Assembly (NCBI GenBank): GCA_024280135.1
Contig: JAJRQS010000042.1
Span: 1-5,280 of the forward strand
Direction: 5' to 3'
DNA length: 5,280 bases
From: Bacteroidota bacterium
Lineage (GTDB): Bacteria > Bacteroidota > Bacteroidia > Chitinophagales > Saprospiraceae
How positions within the stretch are numbered: the first letter of the stretch is position 1; the number at the start of each line of letters is the position of its first letter. Shown in pieces: positions 1 to 5,280 of the stretch. Position numbers and translations under genes: made by a program. The notes under the pieces were generated by a model. The model worked only from the letters and a program-made list of their open reading frames with translations. It made no database searches and was not told the DNA's origin.

Positions 1-684
1 TCTTTAGACTATCTTTCGTCAAAAGGAGACCTCCAAGTAAAGTATGGCGACTTTACAAGTGAGGGGTTTGGCGGAAACGTCAGCATGGTTTTAAGTTATG
101 GCAATGGAGCATTTGTTACACTCCAAAATCTGGATGGTCAGGTAAGTTATGGTGAGTTAGTCTTAAATAATTGCAATGAAGCTGATCTCGATTCTAAATA
201 CTCGAAACTAAAAATAATCAAAGGCAAAAGCATTAAGCTGCTTTCTAAATATGATGACATCAAATGCAATGACATCAGTATGCTGACTATAGACGGAAAA
301 TATTCAGATATTTCTGTTGAAGAGGTTGACAATCTTTCTTTTGATGGAAAGTATTCGGATTTGATCGTTGGGCTACTTGTAAACGATGCGAGTTTCAATT
401 GTAAATATACAGATGTCGTAATCGAGCAAGTCGAAAATGGTTTTGGGGTGATAAACTTGGAGGGGAAATACACTGATTTTAAAATCAATATGCCGGAAGT
501 AGAGTCTTTTTGTATTGAGGCATCAAGTAAATATGGGGAGATTAACACCCCCGCAAACTTAACGATAAAAGAACAATCAGAAGACGGTAGTCAACACTTT
601 ATAAGCGGCTATTTGACCAGCCATTATTGTAGTAGCAAAATAAGAGGGGTTATTGAATATGGGAAATTAAACATTTTGAGGTAG
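1..684 (+). CDS. Beta-strand repeat (DUF4097/adhesin-like) protein, 5'-partial
   Basis: The frame is open from base 1 and ends at TAG 682-684, giving 227 visible codons. The ATG at 85 is in frame but lies inside the repeats (a KYGDF unit at about 40-54 precedes it), so the true start is upstream of the window. The protein is built of short units with the pattern [KS]Y-[GST]-[DEKN]-hydrophobic, alternating with hydrophobic/polar strand-like segments. Tyr codons lie at 43, 97, 148, 199, 250, 301, 352, 406, 469 and 532, with a last unit at 655. Such a pattern suggests a beta-solenoid or stacked beta-strand fold, as in the DUF4097-like putative adhesins common in Bacteroidota. Those proteins are usually exported, but the signal peptide would be outside this window. 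The protein ends directly after the last YG-type strand, with no visible sorting domain or membrane anchor. Function is unknown; a surface or periplasmic structural role is inferred. Coding status is confident, the family assignment moderate. Confidence 0.85.
   Translation, partial: SLDYLSSKGDLQVKYGDFTSEGFGGNVSMVLSYGNGAFVTLQNLDGQVSYGELVLNNCNEADLDSKYSKLKIIKGKSIKLLSKYDDIKCNDISMLTIDGKYSDISVEEVDNLSFDGKYSDLIVGLLVNDASFNCKYTDVVIEQVENGFGVINLEGKYTDFKINMPEVESFCIEASSKYGEINTPANLTIKEQSEDGSQHFISGYLTSHYCSSKIRGVIEYGKLNILR
40..543 (+). repeat. Degenerate 51-bp (17-residue) coding repeat
   Basis: Within the first gene, Tyr codons at 148, 199, 250, 301 and 352 are exactly 51 bp apart. The flanking intervals are 54, 51, 54, 63 and 63 bp. 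The DNA copies have diverged, with different codons for the same KYSD/KYTD core, so the repeat is conserved at protein level and is not a recent tandem duplication. The core reads KYSKL, KYDDI, KYSDI, KYSDL, KYTDV, KYTDF and KYGEI in successive units. Confidence 0.8.
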
Positions 685-731
685 TTTGGAACGCATTTTG
701 TATATAAGAGATCACTGATTCGATTTTGTGA

Positions 732-768
732 GCATAACCATCGTCTATTCATTTAGGCGGTGGTTTGC
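732..768 (+). terminator. Candidate terminator hairpin after the beta-repeat gene
   Basis: Bases 736-745 (AACCATCGTC) can pair with 756-765 (GGCGGTGGTT), giving ten pairs including two G-U pairs, around a 10-nt loop. Three more pairs (732-734 with 766-768) extend the stem past a single bulged T. It begins about 50 nt after the stop at 684, where a terminator would be expected. The sequence after the stem (TGCATTTGG) is only mildly T-rich and has no clean U-tract, so rho-independent termination is plausible but not certain. A structured 3' end is the main alternative. Confidence 0.45.
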
Positions 769-882
769 ATTTGGGGGATACTTGTCCCGACTTAATTCAC
801 CATAGCTACTAAATGCACGAATGCACAGATATACATAGATATGTAAATAGTTTGACGCTGAGATTAACTGAACTATTATCGT

Positions 883-911
883 TTTGAACTGTCTGAAAGA
901 AGCTAAGTTTA
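883..911 (+). promoter_or_regulatory. Weak candidate Bacteroidota-type promoter for the GNAT gene
   Basis: TTTG at 883-886 and TAAGTTTA at 904-911 are separated by 17 nt. They resemble the Bacteroidota -33 TTTG and -7 TAnnTTTG elements, but the last base of the -7 box is A instead of G and the spacing is at the short end. Transcription would start near 918, leaving a 5' leader of only about 13 nt before the ATG at 931. A second poor match pairs TTTG 851-854 with TATCGTTT 877-884. Neither is convincing. Confidence 0.25.
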
Positions 912-930
912 CCGTTTCAACAAGCGCTTC

Positions 931-1401
931 ATGGAAAACAAAATCATCCTACAAGTCCCTTTTGCCTCTCCTGCTTTTGATGAGTTAGTTGCCTTACGAG
1001 ATCGCATTTTGCGCAAGCCATTAAATCTAGTGTTTTTCATAAAAGACATTGAACAAGAGTACGAACAGGTGCATTTGGGTTGTTATGATTCTAACTTTCA
1101 ATTATTGGGTTGTCTAACTTTATTACATGTAAATAATAGTCTAGTCAAAATGCGACAAGTTGTCGTTGAGCCTTTTGGTCAGAAAAGAGGCGTCGGGCGA
1201 ATGCTCGTGAAGGCTTCTGAAAAATGGGCAATTGAAAATTCGTATAACAAAATGATGCTACATGCCCGCATGAATGCCGTTGAATTTTACACGAAACTAG
1301 GTTATCGGCAAGTCGGAAAACCATTTGAAGAGGTGGGTATTTTGCACTATGCGATGGAACTCGACTTGAATCATCAAGTGATTCCCTCTACTCTTGGCTA
1401 A
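931..1401 (+). CDS. GNAT family N-acetyltransferase
   Basis: The gene encodes a 156-residue, single-domain cytoplasmic protein expected to transfer an acetyl group from acetyl-CoA to an amine; the substrate cannot be read from the sequence. GNAT motif A is clear: strand RQVVVEP (75-81) is followed by the acetyl-CoA pyrophosphate-binding loop QKRGVG (84-89), matching the Q/R-x-x-G-x-G/A pattern. A later segment, LHARMNAVEFYTKLGY (110-125), is the usual motif B region, and the tail EEVGILHYAMEL (133-144) matches the E-x-GI-x-H-x-x-M ending of ElaA-like or YjcF-like bacterial GNATs. The N-terminal LRDRILRKPLNL (22-33) is also typical of that group. The ATG at 931 is the only reasonable start, because an in-frame TAA lies at 904-906. 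No Shine-Dalgarno is visible, which is normal for Bacteroidota. The last ten residues extend beyond the usual domain end and overlap the convergent neighbour. Confidence 0.92.
   Translation: MENKIILQVPFASPAFDELVALRDRILRKPLNLVFFIKDIEQEYEQVHLGCYDSNFQLLGCLTLLHVNNSLVKMRQVVVEPFGQKRGVGRMLVKASEKWAIENSYNKMMLHARMNAVEFYTKLGYRQVGKPFEEVGILHYAMELDLNHQVIPSTLG
1388..1401. other. Tail-to-tail overlap of two convergent genes
   Basis: The minus-strand stop (CTA on the plus strand, 1388-1390) lies inside the end of the GNAT gene, and the GNAT stop TAA (1399-1401) lies inside the end of the isomerase gene. Fourteen bases are therefore coding on both strands. I see no room for a separate terminator between the genes, so the two transcripts should overlap at their 3' ends. 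Confidence 0.9.
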
Positions 1402-3391
1402 TCGTCAAAATTTGATCGCCCACTTCAATGCTATGTACAACGTCCATGCCTTTGACTACTTTTCCAAAAATAGTATATTTACCATCTAAGTGAGGCGCCG
1501 CGGAATGCGTAATAAAAAACTGTACACCTTCTGTATCTTTTCCAGCCGATGCCATACCGATATATCCTGCTTCGTCATAATTAAAGGGAAAAAACTCCGA
1601 ACGAAGTGTGTAATCAAGCGAACCGTATCCATCTCCTCTAGGACATCCGCCTTGGATGACAAAGTTGGGGACTACTCGATGAAAAGTTTTGTTATTGTAA
1701 TATTTTCGTTTGGCTTCTTTTAAGAAACTAGCAACCGTACCCGGAGACTCTTCTGGATACAACACGAATTCAATATCGCCTTTGCTTGTACTCATCTTCA
1801 TCTTTACTTCTTGGCTGACTCCCTCTAACTGAAACCAATCAATTGGGTGATTATTCGTAGGGGTAATCGGAACATATTTCGTTCCTTTCAAAGTGGCAAT
1901 CGTTTGTAAAATTTCATTGTGAGATTCTATATCTTTTGGCTCCTGCCTAACGGCAGATTCTAAAACACGTATAACCGTACTGTCCAATACGATGGCACGA
2001 AACTCTGGGTCATCATTGCGTAGTGCAATCGCTGCCGCAGCCCTTTTACCCACATCACCAGATTGAATCGCTTCTACAAAAAAGGTAATCAATTCCCTTT
2101 TCAATCCTTTTCGATAACCACCTATTGACTTTAAGTAATTTTTTGAGCGCAACAGCTTATCCAATGCTTCGATCCCTGCTACTTGTACCACTTTATATTC
2201 TGACTGCGCACTTTCTCTTCGGATAAACCTAAAATTCCAAGGAAATTCTGCCAGCCCATGTAGTATTTTTGCTTGCACATACGGGTCATTTGTTTTTTCA
2301 AACATACCTCTCAAATTACGGTTGATTGAACGCATTTGAGTAGAATCTAATCGAGAAATATTCTTTAATCCTGCGGTCAATAAACCAACCTGAACCTTGG
2401 GCGACTCAATCGTTTTTGCTTTCAAAGCATAATAGGAAGCATCCTCTCTAGTACCCTTATCCAGAAACCAATCAATGGCAACAGAAGATACTTCAGGGGA
2501 TTTATTTTCTAACGCTTCAAAATATAATTCCCTTATTTGAAGATAAGGTAAATCACTCAACACACGAAGAATCGTTGTCTTTACTCCTGGATGCTGAGCC
2601 GCTCCATACTTATTTTTGAGTAAGACAAAAATAGTTGAATCCGCTGATTTCTTCAACGCTTGCGCAAATAGCATTTTTTCTTGATCGCTACCTTGTGTAA
2701 AAGCTTTTAATAATTTGTGGGATTGATCGCTATTAAACTCAATACCCTTTGTTCTTGCCAAATAAGCACTTGCATAGAGCCTTGCTACCCGTGGGTAATT
2801 ATTATCAATAGCAACCTCCAGCATTTTTTGTGTTCCAATGGGTAATACGATTTCCCGTAAGGCAAATCTATAAATCGCTTTACTCCGTCCATTCACTAAT
2901 GCCGTATCCGTAGGAATAAAAGTACTGACAGAAGCAATATTCTTTAAAACATCAATTGTACCACAACGACCTAAAGCTTCTAATACATATTCATTCGGTG
3001 GACGTCTTGCACTGATTGTATCAGAGCTCGCAAAAGCTTGTATTAAGTATTTGGTCCCAGCACTCGAACCGGTCAATCCTATCACATAAGCTGCTAAAGA
3101 TTGATTGCGCTCAATAGGATCGTCTAACAATACGGCAACCTGATCTATCACACTACTATCTTGCAAATTTGCTAAACCCTTCAATGCATAATACCGCAAA
3201 GTCGGAGATTCGCTTTTCAAATAAATGAGTAAGCTGTCTTTTTCTTGCTTATCCCCCAAGTTAATAACATGTTGAATATTACTTTCCTTAAAATCAACAT
3301 TGATAATACCCGGGTCTTCTTCTTGTGGTGGAATACACTGAGCAAAAAAAAGAACCATTACAACAAAAAGAAAAAAGGGATACTTCTTCAT
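1388..3391 (-). CDS. HEAT-repeat lipoprotein with C-terminal cyclophilin PPIase domain
   Basis: This complete 667-residue protein has three parts. Residues 1-19 look like a lipoprotein signal: basic MKK, a hydrophobic core, then FAQC with Cys19 as the lipidation site. Gln at -1 is not the classical Gly/Ala/Ser. Residues from about 45 to 480 are helical HEAT-type repeats, clearest at 54-120, and probably form a protein-binding scaffold. Residues from about 530 to 667 are a cyclophilin-type peptidyl-prolyl cis-trans isomerase. FHRVVPNFVIQGG (570-582) supplies catalytic Arg572 with Phe577 and Gln580, corresponding to Arg55, Phe60 and Gln63 of human CypA. GVQFFIT (622-628) and HLDGKYTIFGKV (634-645) follow. 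His634 replaces CypA Trp121, a position that often varies in bacterial cyclophilins and affects cyclosporin binding. The expected location is the periplasm or outer membrane, isomerising Xaa-Pro bonds of envelope proteins. It starts 23 bp after the PBP gene, preceded by an A/T-rich leader, so co-transcription is likely. Its client proteins are unknown. Confidence 0.93.
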   Translation of the reverse strand: MKKYPFFLFVVMVLFFAQCIPPQEEDPGIINVDFKESNIQHVINLGDKQEKDSLLIYLKSESPTLRYYALKGLANLQDSSVIDQVAVLLDDPIERNQSLAAYVIGLTGSSAGTKYLIQAFASSDTISARRPPNEYVLEALGRCGTIDVLKNIASVSTFIPTDTALVNGRSKAIYRFALREIVLPIGTQKMLEVAIDNNYPRVARLYASAYLARTKGIEFNSDQSHKLLKAFTQGSDQEKMLFAQALKKSADSTIFVLLKNKYGAAQHPGVKTTILRVLSDLPYLQIRELYFEALENKSPEVSSVAIDWFLDKGTREDASYYALKAKTIESPKVQVGLLTAGLKNISRLDSTQMRSINRNLRGMFEKTNDPYVQAKILHGLAEFPWNFRFIRRESAQSEYKVVQVAGIEALDKLLRSKNYLKSIGGYRKGLKRELITFFVEAIQSGDVGKRAAAAIALRNDDPEFRAIVLDSTVIRVLESAVRQEPKDIESHNEILQTIATLKGTKYVPITPTNNHPIDWFQLEGVSQEVKMKMSTSKGDIEFVLYPEESPGTVASFLKEAKRKYYNNKTFHRVVPNFVIQGGCPRGDGYGSLDYTLRSEFFPFNYDEAGYIGMASAGKDTEGVQFFITHSAAPHLDGKYTIFGKVVKGMDVVHSIEVGDQILTISQE
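3335..3391 (-). other. Predicted lipoprotein signal peptide (Cys19)
   Basis: The first 19 codons encode two lysines, a run of Phe/Leu/Val/Met, and then FAQC. The residues after Cys19 are IPPQEED, an acidic cluster close to the lipidated Cys. In Bacteroidota such clusters can act as a lipoprotein export signal that sends the protein to the outer face of the outer membrane. Lipidation is likely although Gln at -1 is unusual; surface exposure is speculative. Confidence 0.7.
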
Positions 3392-3414
3392 TATTAAAAA
3401 TAAAATTCTGTTAT

Positions 3415-5280
3415 TTACAATGCGTCTTCATCTCCAAAAGGATCATCTTCTTCAAATGCATTTGATTGGGTAGAATCCTTTTTCATTTCTTCATCCCCAA
3501 AAGGGTCTCCTCCTTCTCCCGAGACATCTTGATACTTACTACAATCCAACTCAATACCGATTGGTCCAGACGGTTGCTTAAATCTTGCTTTTACATCATA
3601 GACATCTGGATCTTTCTCTAACTTTTTCAAGAGCTCAACAAAAATCGGTCTGGCCATCTTTGAACCTGCCCCGTTTGAAATCGTTTTAAAATGAATCCAT
3701 TGATCTTCTCCTCCTACCCAAGTACCTACAACCAGATTAGGGGTGACGCCCATAAACCAACCATCGACATAGCCATTCGTTGTTCCTGTTTTTCCGCCTA
3801 CTTGGCTTTTAATATCACCAAATCCTCTCGCACCTACTAGATTATAACGCAGCATTTCAAGCATCACATGGTTCACATTTTCCGGAAGGGCTGACTGTTC
3901 TTCTGGCATATATTGGTAAAGCAATTTACCGTCCTTGTCTTCTATTTTTGTAATCATCACAGGTTTAGAATACACACCGTTATTTGCAAAAGTCGTATAG
4001 GCACCAGCCATTTCCCAAACTTGCAAATCCACTGCACCCAAACAGATGGCAGGTGACCGAGGCACTCGATACCTTCCATCTGCACGCTTAGCTTTTTTCT
4101 TAATCCCCATTTTATCGACTAAATTAACAACAGGTACAGCACTACCCAATTGCTTCATCAAAAATACAGAAACCGTATTTTTTGATTTGCGTAAACCCTC
4201 TTTTAATGTAAGGGACTCACCCGTATATTTGTTATTGGCATTTCGAGGAGTCCAATCTTTATCTAGGTGAAAACTCCCTTCTCCTGGGCTTATCGTTTGG
4301 GGTACATCATCAACTTTAAAACAAGGAGAAACGCCTTGCAACAAAATAGCAGTAGAATAAATAAAGGGTTTGAAGGTCGAACCCACTTGGCGATCGATAC
4401 GCACATGGTCGTATTTAAAATACTTATGATTAACACCTCCTACCCAAGCCTTCACAAATCCCGTTGAAGGTTCTACAGCCATCAGACCCGTTTGTAAAAT
4501 CATACGGTGATAACGTATAGAATCCATCGGAGTCATCACTGTATCCATTTCCATTTGGTTGTTGTATGCAAATACTTTCATTTTGACTTTTGTATCAAAA
4601 GCTACTTTAGCATCCGCTTCTAATTTTCTTGCTTTCGCCAAAAGGGACACCCAACTATCCGACTTCATTATTTTTTTATAGAGTGTTACTTTCTTCGCTG
4701 AAACCAATTTTGCTTCTAACAGTTTTCCTAAATAATCTGGTTCTTTTGCTGCCCGTACCATTCGGTCGATGTCATAATCCTTTAGCAAAAGACCTTTGTG
4801 TTGGCTTTCAATTTCAGCTACTACTTTCGTCAAATATTTTCCTTTCAGAATCATGTATCGTTTACTCTGCGTCACTAAGCGACGCAATGCTTTCTTTCTA
4901 ATATTCAATAATACTTCCTCATCAAACTCTTCCTCCGTTTCTCCATTTTCAAAAGCTTCTTTAGCATCCGCAATTTTTTGCGGATCGATGTAAGTCCATG
5001 GATCATCCTTCTTCCAAACCTTCCAGAATTTCTTCTGTAATTGAGCCATTTTTTTTGTCACCGCCTCTTCTGCATATTGCTGAATAGTCGGATCTATAGT
5101 CGTATAAACACGCAGACCGTCTTTGTATATGTTATAAGATGAACCATCTGCTTTCTTGGCGACTTTTTCTTTTAATATCTTTTTGATGTCTTTACGCATC
5201 TCCATCCTAAAATAGGGTGCTGGGCCCTTCGTATGATTAGAACGATTAAACTTGGTCATGTTTAGCGGAAGCTCTTTTAA
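3415..5280 (-). CDS. mrcA: Class A penicillin-binding protein (PBP1A type), 5'-partial
   Basis: The reading frame runs off the right edge: seven sense codons (LKELPLN) precede the Met at 5257-5259, so that Met is internal. The missing N-terminus should carry the membrane anchor and the GT51 glycosyltransferase that polymerises glycan strands. Numbering from the Met at 5259, APYFR (14-18) and the KDGLRVYTTIDPTIQQYA segment (46-63) form the usual linker after GT51. A Lys/Glu-rich, probably helical segment spans about 65-235. The penicillin-binding transpeptidase domain (about 255-545) has all three active-site motifs: STFK (294-297, catalytic Ser294), SKN (359-361) and KTGT (490-493). It should form peptide cross-links in periplasmic peptidoglycan and be inhibited by beta-lactams. 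The tail from about 562 is acidic and probably disordered, with DPFGDE at 585-590 and 606-611. The gene is probably first in an operon with the isomerase lipoprotein. The symbol is by family resemblance; orthology to E. coli mrcA is approximate. Confidence 0.95.
   Translation of the reverse strand, partial: LKELPLNMTKFNRSNHTKGPAPYFRMEMRKDIKKILKEKVAKKADGSSYNIYKDGLRVYTTIDPTIQQYAEEAVTKKMAQLQKKFWKVWKKDDPWTYIDPQKIADAKEAFENGETEEEFDEEVLLNIRKKALRRLVTQSKRYMILKGKYLTKVVAEIESQHKGLLLKDYDIDRMVRAAKEPDYLGKLLEAKLVSAKKVTLYKKIMKSDSWVSLLAKARKLEADAKVAFDTKVKMKVFAYNNQMEMDTVMTPMDSIRYHRMILQTGLMAVEPSTGFVKAWVGGVNHKYFKYDHVRIDRQVGSTFKPFIYSTAILLQGVSPCFKVDDVPQTISPGEGSFHLDKDWTPRNANNKYTGESLTLKEGLRKSKNTVSVFLMKQLGSAVPVVNLVDKMGIKKKAKRADGRYRVPRSPAICLGAVDLQVWEMAGAYTTFANNGVYSKPVMITKIEDKDGKLLYQYMPEEQSALPENVNHVMLEMLRYNLVGARGFGDIKSQVGGKTGTTNGYVDGWFMGVTPNLVVGTWVGGEDQWIHFKTISNGAGSKMARPIFVELLKKLEKDPDVYDVKARFKQPSGPIGIELDCSKYQDVSGEGGDPFGDEEMKKDSTQSNAFEEDDPFGDEDAL
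3427..3507 (-). repeat. Duplicated DPFGDE motif in the PBP acidic tail
   Basis: Two 18-bp coding copies (3490-3507 and 3427-3444), 63 bp apart, each encode DPFGDE. They differ at a few positions, mainly third codon positions, so the peptide appears conserved over the DNA. Both sit in an Asp/Glu-rich segment at the extreme C-terminus, outside the transpeptidase fold. Confidence 0.8.

Larger units (their letters stand above)
685..930. other. Intergenic region between the beta-repeat and GNAT genes
   Basis: This 246-bp gap holds the hairpin at 732-768, a tandem direct repeat (AATGCAC at 812-818 and 820-826), and an AT-rich palindrome (TACATA-GA-TATGTA, 832-845). The only ATG-started frame of note (813-887, 24 codons) shows no recognisable protein features. 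I see no tRNA, riboswitch or insertion-sequence end. The spacing suggests that the flanking plus-strand genes are separate transcription units. Confidence 0.6.

Noticed and set aside
85..87. ATG at 85 as the start of the first gene
   Set aside because: The frame is open back to base 1 and already encodes a KYGDF repeat unit upstream, so this Met is internal.
40..543. Regular spacing of about 51 bp as a possible CRISPR or DNA tandem array
   Set aside because: The copies differ at nucleotide level and only the encoded residues are conserved. The period is a multiple of three and sits in one reading frame, so this is a protein repeat.
147..548. Long open frame on the minus strand, antisense to the beta-repeat gene (133 codons)
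   Set aside because: It mirrors the repetitive coding sequence of the plus strand; its Ser/Leu/Tyr-rich translation shows no domain. The plus frame has clear periodic protein-level conservation.
773..788. Second small hairpin (GGGA at 775-778 with TCCC at 785-788)
   Set aside because: It has only four base pairs around a six-base loop, too weak to call a terminator or regulatory structure.
813..887. Possible 24-codon small gene in the intergenic gap
   Set aside because: It has no recognisable feature, no hydrophobic or conserved pattern and no supporting start signal. A frame of this length is expected by chance.
1490..1723. Plus-strand open frame within the cyclophilin region
   Set aside because: It lies wholly antisense to well-conserved cyclophilin motifs and its translation has no domain.
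4046..4993. Several plus-strand open frames (4046-4270, 4267-4467, 4629-4901, 4796-4993) opposite the PBP gene
   Set aside because: All are antisense to the PBP coding sequence, two overlap each other, and none encodes a recognisable protein.
5257..5259. Met codon at 5259 as the true start of the PBP, giving a protein without a glycosyltransferase domain
   Set aside because: The frame continues to the window edge through LKELPLN, a sequence typical of the end of the GT51 region, and the APYFR linker follows. The gene is cut by the window and is not naturally truncated.

Overview
The window looks like ordinary chromosomal DNA of a Bacteroidota bacterium. The clues are a moderately AT-rich composition, the absence of Shine-Dalgarno sequences before the starts (an A/T-rich stretch precedes the ATG at 3391 instead), a Bacteroidota-style class A penicillin-binding protein with a long Lys/Glu-rich segment before its transpeptidase domain, and a HEAT-repeat/cyclophilin lipoprotein of a type I associate with this phylum. 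A Saprospiria-like member is possible, but this is a guess.

Layout: (1) 1-684, plus strand: the 3' part of a gene whose start lies before the window. It encodes a beta-strand repeat protein with a Tyr-centred unit that recurs every 17 residues. (2) 685-930: a non-coding gap with a candidate terminator hairpin, a short direct repeat next to a small palindrome, and at best a weak Bacteroidota-type promoter. (3) 931-1401, plus strand: a complete GNAT N-acetyltransferase. (4) 1388-3391, minus strand: a complete 667-residue predicted lipoprotein with alpha-helical HEAT-type repeats followed by a C-terminal cyclophilin peptidyl-prolyl isomerase domain. Its stop overlaps the GNAT stop tail-to-tail by 14 bp. 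(5) 3415-5280, minus strand: the C-terminal 621 codons of a class A penicillin-binding protein (PBP1A type). It contains the whole transpeptidase domain, while the glycosyltransferase part lies beyond the right edge.

The two minus-strand genes are 23 bp apart and probably form an operon, with the PBP first and the isomerase lipoprotein second. Both products are expected to act in the cell envelope: one polymerises and cross-links peptidoglycan, the other may be an envelope folding factor. That functional link is inferred from gene order. The two plus-strand genes are 246 bp apart and are probably transcribed separately. I found no mobile element, CRISPR array, tRNA or rRNA, and no clear sign of a new defence or biosynthetic system. 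The most distinctive features are the 17-residue repeat, the isomerase fusion next to the PBP gene, and a duplicated DPFGDE motif in the acidic tail of the PBP.
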